Source of the DNA: Clostridiales bacterium
GTDB lineage: Bacteria; Bacillota; Clostridia; Lachnospirales; Lachnospiraceae
Direction: 5' to 3'
Assembly (NCBI GenBank): GCA_018372435.1
Contig: JAHAJA010000057.1
Location: 1 to 13,836, forward strand
DNA: 13,836 nucleotides
In this document: piece after piece, positions 5,599 through 11,790 of the stretch
Layout of the letters: each line of letters opens with the position of its first letter
Position numbering within the stretch: position 1 is the stretch's first letter
The notes under the pieces: model-generated
Database searches by the model: none
What the model saw: only the letters and a program-made list of their open reading frames with translations
Told to the model about the DNA's origin: nothing
Made by a program: the position numbers and the translations under genes

Positions 5599-6792
5599 AT
5601 GATTGCTGTCGGTATTGATGTTTCTAAATCTAAAAGTATGGTTGCTATTCTTAGCTCAGATGGCGAAATTGTTGCCGAACCATTTGAGGTATATCACGTT
5701 AATGATTCATTAGATAACCTCATCACTAATCTTCTTTCACTTAACGATGATATTAAAGTTGTTATGGAAGCAACCGGACATTATCATCTCCCTATTCTAA
5801 AAAAGTTCTTAGAAGCAAATCTTTTTGTCTCTGTTATGAATCCATACCTCATGAAGAAATATGGTGATAATCAGATTCGTAAGGCTAAGACAGATCGTAA
5901 AGATGCTATGCGTATGGCTACTTATGCTTTAGAAAAAGCATACACTCTTATTCCCTATACTTCTTTGGAGCAAAAGTATCTAGATCTAAAATTCTTATCT
6001 CGCCAATATAATCAACGTATATCAACTAAAGTTAAAAACAGGGTATATTTAGGTAATCTCCTTGACGAAACTATGCCAGGTATTGAAAATATACTAATGG
6101 CTAAAACAACAAAGCCTGAAAACAATATGCTCTATAATTTTATTAACAAGTATCAAAGTTTTGATACCATTAAGAAGATGGGCGAGAAGAAATTCCTCAA
6201 TAGCTACACTAAATTGGCTGAGAAAAACGGTTGTCGTAATTATCAAATGAAAGCTCTTAAAATCTATGAGCTTGCAACCAATAGCATAACTACACGTGGC
6301 ACAGATACATATACAAATATAGCTATACAACAATGCCTTAATGTTTTAATTCAAGCTGAAATTGCTGCAAATGAGATATTAGTTCAGATGCAATCCCTTG
6401 CTCAAACTCTACCTGAATATCCTATTGTCAGAGGAATGTGTGGAGTAGGAGATCGTCTAACTCCAAGGCTTATAGCCGAAATAGGTGATGTACGGAGATT
6501 CACAAGTGGAAAGGCTTTAAATGCATTCGCTGGAAATGATGCACCGCCGTTCCAGTCTGGTCAGTTTGAAAGTCAAAATAGACATATATCCAAACGGGGC
6601 GCACCTTCTCTTAGAAAAGCTTGTTACGAAGTCATGCAATGTTTAAAGATGCATAAACCACAAGATGATCCTGTCTATCTTTTTATGATTAAGAAAGAAG
6701 AAGAAGGAAAACCTTTGAATGTTGCTAAGATGGCAGCCATAAACAAGTTTCTTCGCATCTACTACGCTAGAGTAATGGAACTCTATAAATAA
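5599..6792 (+). CDS. IS110-family transposase (DEDD recombinase)
   Basis: A 397-residue recombinase at full family length. The N-terminal RuvC-like DEDD domain shows GIDVSK (Asp7), VVMEATGHYH (Glu57) and KTDRKDAMRMA (Asp99, Asp102). The C-terminal Transposase_20 domain contains PIVRGMCGVGDRLTPRLIAEIGD and AGNDAPPFQSG, with the candidate catalytic Ser320. There is no frameshift or stop, so the enzyme looks active. AAAGGAGG (5586-5593) precedes the ATG by six bases. In this family the enzyme works with a bridge RNA that pairs with target and donor DNA; the predicted RNA region lies immediately upstream. It is encoded opposite to the surrounding genes. Confidence 0.97.
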   Translation: MIAVGIDVSKSKSMVAILSSDGEIVAEPFEVYHVNDSLDNLITNLLSLNDDIKVVMEATGHYHLPILKKFLEANLFVSVMNPYLMKKYGDNQIRKAKTDRKDAMRMATYALEKAYTLIPYTSLEQKYLDLKFLSRQYNQRISTKVKNRVYLGNLLDETMPGIENILMAKTTKPENNMLYNFINKYQSFDTIKKMGEKKFLNSYTKLAEKNGCRNYQMKALKIYELATNSITTRGTDTYTNIAIQQCLNVLIQAEIAANEILVQMQSLAQTLPEYPIVRGMCGVGDRLTPRLIAEIGDVRRFTSGKALNAFAGNDAPPFQSGQFESQNRHISKRGAPSLRKACYEVMQCLKMHKPQDDPVYLFMIKKEEEGKPLNVAKMAAINKFLRIYYARVMELYK

Positions 6793-6868
6793 CTATTTAC
6801 TATTATTTACATTTCTTCTCATGAAAATGAGGTCTATTAAAGTTACCCTTTTTTACTCCATAAATATT

Positions 6869-6988
6869 TCAAAAAAGTACTTGACTTTTATTAGCAAGGT
6901 TTAAGTTACATATAGCTTTACATGTCTTTTTGCACTCTTCATGGACATTGATCAGATCGGTTGTTAAACACTCTTCTGTACTTTCCAT
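6869..6988 (-). CDS. Small Cys-containing ORF, 3' end altered by the IS110 insertion
   Basis: ATG 6988 follows AGAGGT at a spacing of about nine bases. It opens MESTEECLTTDLINVHEECK and continues KTCKAICNLN, with cysteines at 7, 19, 23 and 27. In the current sequence the frame runs nine codons into the IS right end and stops at TGA 6871-6869 (39 residues). Removing the element restores an immediate TGA after Asn30, so the original protein was probably 30 residues. It lies 20 bases after the 7009-7398 gene in the same direction, as in an operon. The family is unknown, and a short chance frame is not excluded. Confidence 0.45.
   Translation of the reverse strand: MESTEECLTTDLINVHEECKKTCKAICNLNLANKSQVLF
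6881..6886 (+). promoter_or_regulatory. IS110 right-end -35 hexamer
   Basis: TTGACT lies 15 bases before the inferred right end. In a circular junction it would stand exactly 17 bases before TACTAT (5363-5368), forming a promoter pointing into the bridge RNA and transposase. Such junction promoters are known in IS110 elements. Upstream, CTCAT-GAAA-ATGAG (6818-6831) is a small hairpin after the transposase stop, without a U-tract. Confidence 0.55.
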
Positions 6989-7008
6989 ACAAATAATACC
7001 TCTTTAGT

Positions 7009-7398
7009 TTATATATAAGTTTGTATCCATGATGTTGACACAAACTTATGTAGTGTTTGAATATATTCTGTTACTTCAACAACAGCTAGTATTAAATATT
7101 TTCTTCCTTGAGCTAAAAAAATATTTTCACTCTGAAAAATTAATTCTAAATCACTCCCATATATCGTATCAATAATTTCATCTTGTCCATTCAGTATCAA
7201 TAAATAACTTTCTTTCGTATCCGTATATCCCCTCAAACAAAAACACACATGGATTCCTGATTGGCTATCAAGTTTTTTTTCGTCATCAAATACTTTTATG
7301 ATACTTTTATGGTCTGTTAAACTTTCAAATTTACCTAATAAATCTAATACATCATTATCTTGGTCTTGTTGATAAATATCTAATTCTTTATAATTCAT
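7009..7398 (-). CDS. Hypothetical protein, 129 residues
   Basis: Not recognised. The start is ATG 7398 (MNYKELDIYQQDQDND) with AAGGAG about eight bases upstream; the in-frame GTG at 7407 overlaps that site. The N-terminal third is acidic and polar. The rest looks like an alpha/beta domain with hydrophobic strands (GIHVCFCLRGY, SYLLILNGQDEIIDTIYG, KYLILAVVEVTEYIQTL). There is no signal peptide or membrane segment. It lies 30 bases downstream of the 122-residue gene and upstream of the small Cys ORF, so the three are probably one transcript. Small orphan genes like this are common on plasmids. Confidence 0.6.
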   Translation of the reverse strand: MNYKELDIYQQDQDNDVLDLLGKFESLTDHKSIIKVFDDEKKLDSQSGIHVCFCLRGYTDTKESYLLILNGQDEIIDTIYGSDLELIFQSENIFLAQGRKYLILAVVEVTEYIQTLHKFVSTSWIQTYI

Positions 7399-7437
7399 TG
7401 TAAACACTCCTTTTCCTTTTGTTAAATACTAATTTAA

Positions 7438-7806
7438 TCAACTATCTGTGAAATTCATTTTCACATACTCTTCTGACATCATCGGAAACGCAAAACATGA
7501 AATAATCACATTGTATTTGTGCCGATATAATATAATGTTTAATAATGCAAGTTCGCTTTCACTTAATGCTTTCAAGTCCTTTATCTTATTACATAATGGT
7601 TCTGTTTCATGCTTAAGCTTATCCAAGTCAAAACTTCTTATGTTTCTATAACCTTTTCTAGCTAGGTTCTTTTCTCTATATTTTGCTTCTATTAGGAAAA
7701 CTCTTATCCATCTCATAATAATTAATTTATTTTTTTCTGGGATACTATAAAAGAAATACTTATCCTTTATTGGAAAATAATGCTGATATATTCTACTTTT
7801 TATCAT
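7438..7806 (-). CDS. Hypothetical protein, 122 residues
   Basis: Not recognised. GAGGTGAG is placed about six bases before ATG 7806. The protein is basic and predicted largely helical: KNKLIIMRWIRVFLIEAKYREKN, then LARKGYRNIRSFDLDKLKHE, then a Leu-rich C-terminal half (ALSESELALLNIILYRH) ending in a hydrophobic stretch too short and polar for a clear membrane span. It is the first gene of a probable minus-strand operon with 7009-7398. A candidate promoter (TTTAGA, 17 bases, TATATA on the minus strand near 7860-7890) is weak. Confidence 0.6.
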   Translation of the reverse strand: MIKSRIYQHYFPIKDKYFFYSIPEKNKLIIMRWIRVFLIEAKYREKNLARKGYRNIRSFDLDKLKHETEPLCNKIKDLKALSESELALLNIILYRHKYNVIISCFAFPMMSEEYVKMNFTDS

Positions 7807-7912
7807 CTTTTCTCACCTCATTAAGTTACCTCGATAACTTTTAGTTTTAAGTTTATCTTTTTATATAAGAATGGTGAAAATGCATCTAAAATAACTTGTA
7901 CAACAAAGATGG

Positions 7913-7931
7913 CAAGTGGATAATCCACTTG
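7913..7931. repeat. 19-bp near-perfect palindrome
   Basis: CAAGTGGAT, one base, ATCCACTTG. It lies 10 bases beyond the stop of the 7942-8298 gene and upstream of the next gene. Neither strand has a strong U-tract directly after it. It also contains TTATCCACT on the minus strand, one base away from a DnaA box. It may be a terminator stem, an operator or chance. Confidence 0.55.
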
Positions 7932-7941
7932 TTATAATTAT

Positions 7942-8298
7942 TTATTCTTTTAGGAAAAAATAATACTCTGCATCTTGAATGGTTATCGTCATATTTGGAT
8001 TATCTAATTTCTCTCTAATATAAAGCATGACACGTCTAAATGCATTCCAGTAATCGTCTTTTTTATGAACTTCAATAGGATTTCGTAAACAACTTATAGT
8101 ATATGCTGTATCTCCTAAATTACAGCCCCTAGCCTCTCCACATACAAAAGCTCCATAAAATATTATTGCGGATACATATATAGAACTGTTATTATACTCT
8201 CTATCAGCAGCTTCTTCCCACAAGTGTGCGATAAATTCATCTGTATAGTATTGAGTATTAATACCCAAAATTGTAATATAATATCTCTGAGTTACCAT
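7942..8298 (-). CDS. Hypothetical protein, paralogue of the 8488-8850 product
   Basis: This 118-residue protein is clearly related to the 120-residue product of 8488-8850. Shared landmarks in order are a short strand near the N-terminus, a helix with I-A-x-x-W-x-x-A, EY followed by SSIYV, two cysteines in the middle, (C/A)-(L/I)-RNP, a YxNA segment, IR-x-x-L-x-NP, TI and a C-terminal FF. There is no signal peptide, membrane span or recognised catalytic motif. The family is not known to me. The ribosome site is weak (GTGGTG just before ATG 8298), so expression may be low. The palindrome at 7913-7931 follows the stop codon. Confidence 0.65.
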   Translation of the reverse strand: MVTQRYYITILGINTQYYTDEFIAHLWEEAADREYNNSSIYVSAIIFYGAFVCGEARGCNLGDTAYTISCLRNPIEVHKKDDYWNAFRRVMLYIREKLDNPNMTITIQDAEYYFFLKE

Positions 8299-8384
8299 AA
8301 CACCACATATTCTCTTTTTTTTATCTTATGTCACATGTATATACTTGTTACTATTGAGGGAAAATCCTAAATAAATCACAATAC

Positions 8385-8507
8385 CTATATTTGAAGCATC
8401 AGTCTGTTTAAAGTTGGAAATCTGTCCATATTTGTATGCTGCACATTAATCGTTACCATAAATGAAGCTACACTTACATAGGTCTTATTAATGTGTCTGT
8501 AAATCAT
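8385..8507 (-). pseudogene. Possible remnant of a third paralogue, 40 codons
   Basis: A minus-strand frame from ATG 8507 (overlapping the end of the upstream gene by 20 bases) to TAG at 8387-8385. It contains KTYVSVASFMVTINVQHTNM and continues DRFPTLNRLMLQI. The segment YVSVASFMV resembles SSIYVSAIIFYG and SSIYVNVTIDE of the two neighbouring paralogues, and the DNA here (CTTACATAGG at 8472-8481) echoes TTTACATAGATGG in the 8488-8850 gene. There is no ribosome site and the N- and C-terminal parts of the family are absent. The similarity is short and could be chance. Confidence 0.3.
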
Positions 8508-8850
8508 ATGGGAAAAATGAAGAATCTATCTGTTCAATTGTAATTAATGTATAAGGGTTTCCTAGAATATCCCTTATGTTAAATACAATACTACCCAGTG
8601 CATTATAATATAAATTTGAATCCTGCATCTGGAATGGATTCCTTATTGCTGTTATTACAAATCCTCTTTCTTCTTTGGTACAATCTACACAGGCAAGCAA
8701 ACGTTCATCTATTGTAACATTTACATAGATGGAAGATTTTTGATACTCTTCTAGTATCGCTTGACTCCAGATATCTGCAATGTACTCCTTTTCTGGTATT
8801 TCCCTCCCAATGAAAGCAATAAGAACTTCATATTTTTCAGTTAAACTCAT
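8488..8850 (-). CDS. Hypothetical protein, paralogue of the 7942-8298 product
   Basis: A 120-residue protein starting MSLTEKYEVLIAFIGREIPE, with GAGAAGG upstream of ATG 8850. It shares with the 7942-8298 product the order helix with W-x-x-A, EY-x-x-SSIYV, two mid-protein cysteines (LACVDCTK), I-RNP, YYNA, NIRDILGNP and TI...FF. The duplication is old, since only landmark residues are kept. The pair may be a cytoplasmic binding or immunity-like domain, but no motif supports a specific role. About 190 bases separate the two genes, and that gap holds the 8385-8507 remnant. Confidence 0.65.
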   Translation of the reverse strand: MSLTEKYEVLIAFIGREIPEKEYIADIWSQAILEEYQKSSIYVNVTIDERLLACVDCTKEERGFVITAIRNPFQMQDSNLYYNALGSIVFNIRDILGNPYTLITIEQIDSSFFPYDLQTH

Positions 8851-9038
8851 AATAATTTTTCCTTCTCAACCTTTTATTTATATTATGAATTCTTTATATA
8901 AACGTTCTACCTTTACAAATACTTAATATGATATCTTCCTTTCCTTAATCCAAAATTTATAAATCAACTTTGTCTCATTTTTAATTAAAATGCATATATT
9001 AATAATGTGTGGCATTAATCTAACACTTCCAATCATAC

Positions 9039-9076
9039 AGAGTAAGGTTTACGACATTTTAACCTTACTCTTTTTT
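9039..9076 (+). terminator. Plus-strand Rho-independent terminator
   Basis: AGAGTAAGGTT (9039-9049) pairs perfectly with AACCTTACTCT (9061-9071), followed by T tracts to 9076. No plus-strand gene precedes it, since the neighbouring genes all run on the minus strand. Confidence 0.7.
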
Positions 9077-9162
9077 ACCCAACTTAACTTTAGCATGCTC
9101 TTTTATTTACAACTTTGTTCTCGTGTTAAAATGCTATGACAACATTTGCATTCATTCCCCCC

Positions 9163-9204
9163 TGTAACTCAATATTGAAACCAAACAATATTGAGTTACA
9201 TTTT
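9163..9204 (+). terminator. Perfect 15-bp hairpin, plus-strand terminator-like
   Basis: TGTAACTCAATATTG (9163-9177) pairs perfectly with CAATATTGAGTTACA (9186-9200) around the loop AAACCAAA, followed by TTTT. The minus strand continues with G6, so the U-tract favours the plus direction. It could equally stabilise the 3' end of the minus-strand operon ending at 9279, or be a recombination site. Confidence 0.55.
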
Positions 9205-9278
9205 ATATCAGCATATGTAATGCCCTATCATTTTCACCTCTAAAATATCAATTTTTCTTTTTAAAATCCTAATCTATT

Positions 9279-9707
9279 TTACTTGCCATTCTCAATATGT
9301 TTTTTTAATTGAATAAGCTTATCTAATACTTTTTTATTATATTTACCAAGATCATTTTGCTTTTTAGTGGTTTTCATTTTAGGAGGAGATATGTAGTTGA
9401 TCTGCTCCTGGCAAATAGTTTCTATTTCCTTGATTTCTTCATTAGTAATAGCTATTACCTTTTCACATATACCATAGATTGAATTTTCACTTTCTTCTTG
9501 TAGGATAGTTTCATTTTTTATTACCATTTCTTGTAATCCAGATATAAAGCTTTCACTCTTAGTAGCAATATCGTATCCTACTTGCAACATGCATTGTACG
9601 TATCCGTATTCTATAAAACTCTTTTCTCTTTCAGTTAACTCTACTTTTACTCCATGCTCATCATAATCATTGATTGCCTTCTTGATACCTTCTTTTCCAT
9701 CTCTCAT
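9279..9707 (-). CDS. Hypothetical helical protein, 142 residues
   Basis: Not recognised. AAAGGAGG sits about eight bases before ATG 9707. The protein is highly charged and predicted almost wholly helical: REKSFIEYGYVQCMLQVGYD, then SENSIYGICEKVIAI and NEEIKEIETICQEQ, and a lysine-rich tail (KMKTTKKQNDLGKYNKKVL). The last 30 residues could form a short coiled coil. There is no signal or membrane segment. It is the last gene of the run from 11664; 23 bases containing AATTAGGATTTTG separate it from the gene before. Its stop is followed by another copy of the recurring TTAGGATTTT. Confidence 0.65.
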   Translation of the reverse strand: MRDGKEGIKKAINDYDEHGVKVELTEREKSFIEYGYVQCMLQVGYDIATKSESFISGLQEMVIKNETILQEESENSIYGICEKVIAITNEEIKEIETICQEQINYISPPKMKTTKKQNDLGKYNKKVLDKLIQLKKHIENGK

Positions 9708-9730
9708 TTCTATTCCTCCTTTACAAAATC

Positions 9731-9952
9731 CTAATTATCAAACACACTACAACCATCAACATATCTCATTAAGTTATGATCTACGTGATATGAACCATGC
9801 CATTCAGATTTTTTATTCATACACATATTAGATAAAGCTGGTGAAGAATAGCATTTGCTATGTTTACAGTCTTTGCACATACCGTTGTAACTGAAAGAAT
9901 CATCATTATTTACTATCATTACACCACTATCAATTGCTTCTCTTAATGTCAT
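9731..9952 (-). CDS. Small Cys-rich protein, probably zinc-binding
   Basis: A 73-residue protein with a cysteine pattern typical of a small zinc-binding fold: MCKDCKHSKC (Cys26, Cys29, Cys34, with His31), MCMNKKSEWHG (Cys44) and GCSVFDN at the end (Cys68). Similar C-x2-C...C-x-N...GC-x-F arrangements occur in many small uncharacterised proteins of Firmicute phages and plasmids. GGGGAGGATGAGG precedes ATG 9952. It stands 33 bases after the 134-residue gene in the same run. The role is unknown; metal binding is inferred from the residues alone. Confidence 0.7.
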   Translation of the reverse strand: MTLREAIDSGVMIVNNDDSFSYNGMCKDCKHSKCYSSPALSNMCMNKKSEWHGSYHVDHNLMRYVDGCSVFDN

Positions 9953-9985
9953 TCCTCATCCTCCCCAAATACTAAGTTTAGCTCT

Positions 9986-10390
9986 CTATATATATTCAAC
10001 TTTTCCATTATCAAATTTCCAAGTCCATTCTGCTCCGTCTTCTCCTTCAAAACATAAGTAAGATCCAGTTTCTATATATGGTGCCAACGCATTAAAAAAT
10101 ATTTCTTCATCACCATACTTTTCACCATAAAATTTTACATCAATAATATCTCCATCTTCATTGAATGTTGGAAAATATCTAATCTCTTGCAAAGCTTCTT
10201 CTAGTGTTTCACTATTAAGAACGGTCTCATTCCTAACCCAACTAAAATGTGGATATTCAATACCATCAATATAATCTTTACATGTCATATTCTCAGGAAT
10301 AAATACACTCTTCAAACTTTCTAATGCTTTTTGAAAATTTTCATTCTTAACAATAAATTTACTATCTTTCATTTCAATACAATATCCCAT
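9986..10390 (-). CDS. Hypothetical acidic protein, 134 residues
   Basis: Not assigned to a named family. It starts MGYCIEMKDSKFIVKNENFQ with AGAGAGG upstream of ATG 10390. A helical segment (NFQKALESLKSVF) leads into an acidic alpha/beta region (EEALQEIRYFPTFNEDGDIIDVKFYGEKYGDEE). The C-terminal part reads FNALAPYIETGSYLCFEGEDG, then AEWTWKFDNGKVEYI. The phrase GS-Y-x-x-x-x-GEDG-x-x-W-x-W-x-F-x-x-GK is a style met in small accessory proteins of Firmicute plasmids and phages. The fold is compact and acidic, as in DNA-mimic or immunity proteins, but that is only an impression. It lies 37 bases after the previous gene. Confidence 0.65.
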   Translation of the reverse strand: MGYCIEMKDSKFIVKNENFQKALESLKSVFIPENMTCKDYIDGIEYPHFSWVRNETVLNSETLEEALQEIRYFPTFNEDGDIIDVKFYGEKYGDEEIFFNALAPYIETGSYLCFEGEDGAEWTWKFDNGKVEYI

Positions 10391-10427
10391 AAATTTATTC
10401 CTCTCTTTCCTTCACTAAATCTCAATT

Positions 10428-10754
10428 TTAACAGTATTTTTTAATTAGCAACAAAGCAATTTCCTTAAAACTGTGTATCCTCCCATCACGGTCAAATTCT
10501 ATTCCTTGCCTGTCTATATCAACTATGGTGTGATTCCTTTCACTCCATCCTATTCCCATTCCAAGACAGCCATATTTTGTACAGAACGACAAACAATCTA
10601 TTACTGCAGACACATCATGTTTTTCTATCTTTTTCTTATCTCGTTCCAATCCAAAAAAGCTAGTATATATTTTTTCAATCTGTAAATCTGTTATGCCTGA
10701 ATTCTCTGGAATTAAGGACGGGCAATATTCAAACATGCAAATTTGATGCTCCAT
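10428..10754 (-). CDS. Hypothetical protein, 108 residues
   Basis: Not recognised. TATAGGAGG stands at normal spacing before ATG 10754. It starts MEHQICMFEYCPSLIPENSG and has five further cysteines, with a helical middle (EKHDVSAVIDCLSFCTKYGC), a GMGIGWSERNHTIVDIDRQG segment and an amphipathic C-terminal helix (SFKEIALLLIKKYC). The cysteines do not form an obvious metal site. It begins 23 bases after the stop of the 68-residue gene, so the two are cotranscribed. A plus-strand frame across the same region has no ribosome site. Confidence 0.6.
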   Translation of the reverse strand: MEHQICMFEYCPSLIPENSGITDLQIEKIYTSFFGLERDKKKIEKHDVSAVIDCLSFCTKYGCLGMGIGWSERNHTIVDIDRQGIEFDRDGRIHSFKEIALLLIKKYC

Positions 10755-10777
10755 ATTTGCCTCCTATATATCAATTT

Positions 10778-10984
10778 CTAGTTATCAAATCCGATATACA
10801 CTTTCCATCCTTCTCCCGTTTTTTCAATATGTTCAACAGGATCACCATTATAATTATGTAATTTTTTATTACGTAATATTTTTTTACTTGTTCCAAACAA
10901 TACAATTTCATTTTTCTGAATTATACTTAATTCTAATTTGATTTTCTTTATATCTATTAATAGTTGTTTTAGTCTTATTGGCAT
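10778..10984 (-). CDS. Hypothetical protein, 68 residues
   Basis: A small basic protein with the strong ribosome site AAAGGAG before ATG 10984. A helical N-terminus (MPIRLKQLLIDIKKIKLELS) is followed by a short beta-rich part (EIVLFGTSKKILRNKKLHNY, then GEGWKVYIGF). The strong Shine-Dalgarno sequence and tight spacing to both neighbours argue that it is real. No family is recognised. It starts 29 bases after the GNAT stop codon. Confidence 0.6.
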   Translation of the reverse strand: MPIRLKQLLIDIKKIKLELSIIQKNEIVLFGTSKKILRNKKLHNYNGDPVEHIEKTGEGWKVYIGFDN

Positions 10985-11013
10985 TATTTATTATTCTCCT
11001 TTCCTAAACTATC

Positions 11014-11664
11014 TTATTGAGCTATAAATGAATATACCAAACTATCAATACCTATCCCGTATGAGTTTCTTCTAACACCTTCGTATTCGAATCCCATCTT
11101 TAAAAGCTTTTTATTACATAATGCAGTAGAGCTAGCATTAGTAGTTTCAACTTCCATACCTATTCTGTTTATTCCTTGATCAACAAGCTGTTTACATATC
11201 TCCAGAATGAATCCAGAGCATAGATTTTCCCCTCTATATTCCTTAGATAAACCAATTCCAATATCGCAAGTCTTATGCTTTGCCTTGTAATTGTAGATAT
11301 AAAATATTCCAGTAGGTGAAATAGGATCTTTTCCAATCAAATAATACTTATGCATATTATCCCTTTCTTTGATAAGGAGTTGATGTATTCTCTCTACTGC
11401 ATCTTCCTCATATTTACACTTATTAATGCCTAAGAATCTCTCAAAATCATTGTCTATACCCTCAAAAAACTCTATTGTGTTTTTTATCTGTAAACATCCT
11501 ACCCTTCCAAATGTAACCATGTATGATAAAGGTAATAACACCCATTTCAAGTCAGAAGCTATGTATGTTTCTATATACTCACACTGATTGTTACTTAAAA
11601 ATACTATATCACTTGTATCATAACAAAACTCATTCTTGTACTTTTCATCAAGTCTTCTATACAC
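11014..11664 (-). CDS. GNAT-family N-acetyltransferase, plasmid accessory type
   Basis: A 216-residue protein with an unassigned N-terminal half (about 1-80) and a C-terminal GNAT domain. CDIGIGLSKEYRGENLCSGF (residues 133-152) holds the acetyl-CoA loop (R144-G145 to G151). EVETTNASSTALCNKKLLKM (171-190) then GFEYEGVRRNSYG is motif B in RimJ/RimL style. The likely start is GTG 11664, eight bases after AGGAGG; no ATG is near. The substrate is unknown. It heads the six-gene run to 9279 and is preceded by a copy of TTAGGATTTT (11688-11679). It is not closely similar to the GNAT protein at 4139-4645. Confidence 0.82.
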   Translation of the reverse strand: MYRRLDEKYKNEFCYDTSDIVFLSNNQCEYIETYIASDLKWVLLPLSYMVTFGRVGCLQIKNTIEFFEGIDNDFERFLGINKCKYEEDAVERIHQLLIKERDNMHKYYLIGKDPISPTGIFYIYNYKAKHKTCDIGIGLSKEYRGENLCSGFILEICKQLVDQGINRIGMEVETTNASSTALCNKKLLKMGFEYEGVRRNSYGIGIDSLVYSFIAQ

Positions 11665-11689
11665 TAAATAATCCTCCTAAAATCCTAAT

Positions 11690-11776
11690 TTACCGTGCTA
11701 ACTTGCAATACTTAAATATTACATCTTCAGCCATATCCCACACTAAATAGTTTACGTCTTTATGACTTAATTTTTC
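11690..11776 (-). pseudogene. Short ORF with strong ribosome site but no start codon
   Basis: TTTTAGGAGGAG (11787-11776) is an excellent ribosome site, but no ATG, GTG or TTG stands at the right distance. The frame that follows is open for 29 codons and reads KLSHKDVNYLVWDMAEDVIF and then KYCKLAR to TAA (11692-11690). A TTA stands where ATG would be expected, before SHKDVNY. It looks like a small gene that lost its start, or one using an unusual start. The TTAGGATTTTAGGAGG unit occurs on both sides of it. Confidence 0.4.
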
Positions 11777-11790
11777 TCCTCCTAAAATCC

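Larger units (their letters stand above)
5361..6901 (+). mobile_element. IS110-family insertion sequence, apparently complete
   Basis: An element of about 1.54 kb with a roughly 240-base structured left end, a DEDD transposase and a roughly 110-base right end. As is normal for IS110, it has no inverted terminal repeats or target duplication. Boundaries are inferred in three ways. Joining the flanks (5345-5360 plus 6902 onward) restores a sequence resembling 10411-10430. The bridge-RNA loops match the flanks and ends (see the ncRNA entry). Joining right end to left end builds a promoter with exact 17-base spacing. A TT dinucleotide (5359-5360 and 6900-6901) is the likely core, so either copy could be counted as part of the element. 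The exact right boundary is uncertain by one or two bases. Confidence 0.8.
8851..9278. other. Non-coding region with two strong hairpins
   Basis: About 430 bases between co-oriented genes without a convincing protein gene. The left part (8851-9000) is very AT-rich and probably holds the promoter of the 8488-8850 gene, though no clear hexamer pair is found. The right part holds two hairpins with plus-strand U-tracts (9039-9076 and 9163-9204). On the minus strand, just after the 9279-9707 gene, AGAGGTG precedes a seven-codon frame (ATG at 9232), perhaps the debris of a lost gene. A plus-strand small RNA ending at the first hairpin is possible but has no clear promoter. Confidence 0.5.

Noticed and set aside
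6094..6333. Minus-strand frame of 79 codons inside the transposase gene
   Set aside because: It is a shadow of a well-conserved IS110 transposase and has no ribosome site.
9008..9140. Plus-strand frame starting ATGTGTGGC across the first hairpin
   Set aside because: It has no ribosome site, reads through a strong terminator, and has a hydrophobic AT-driven composition.
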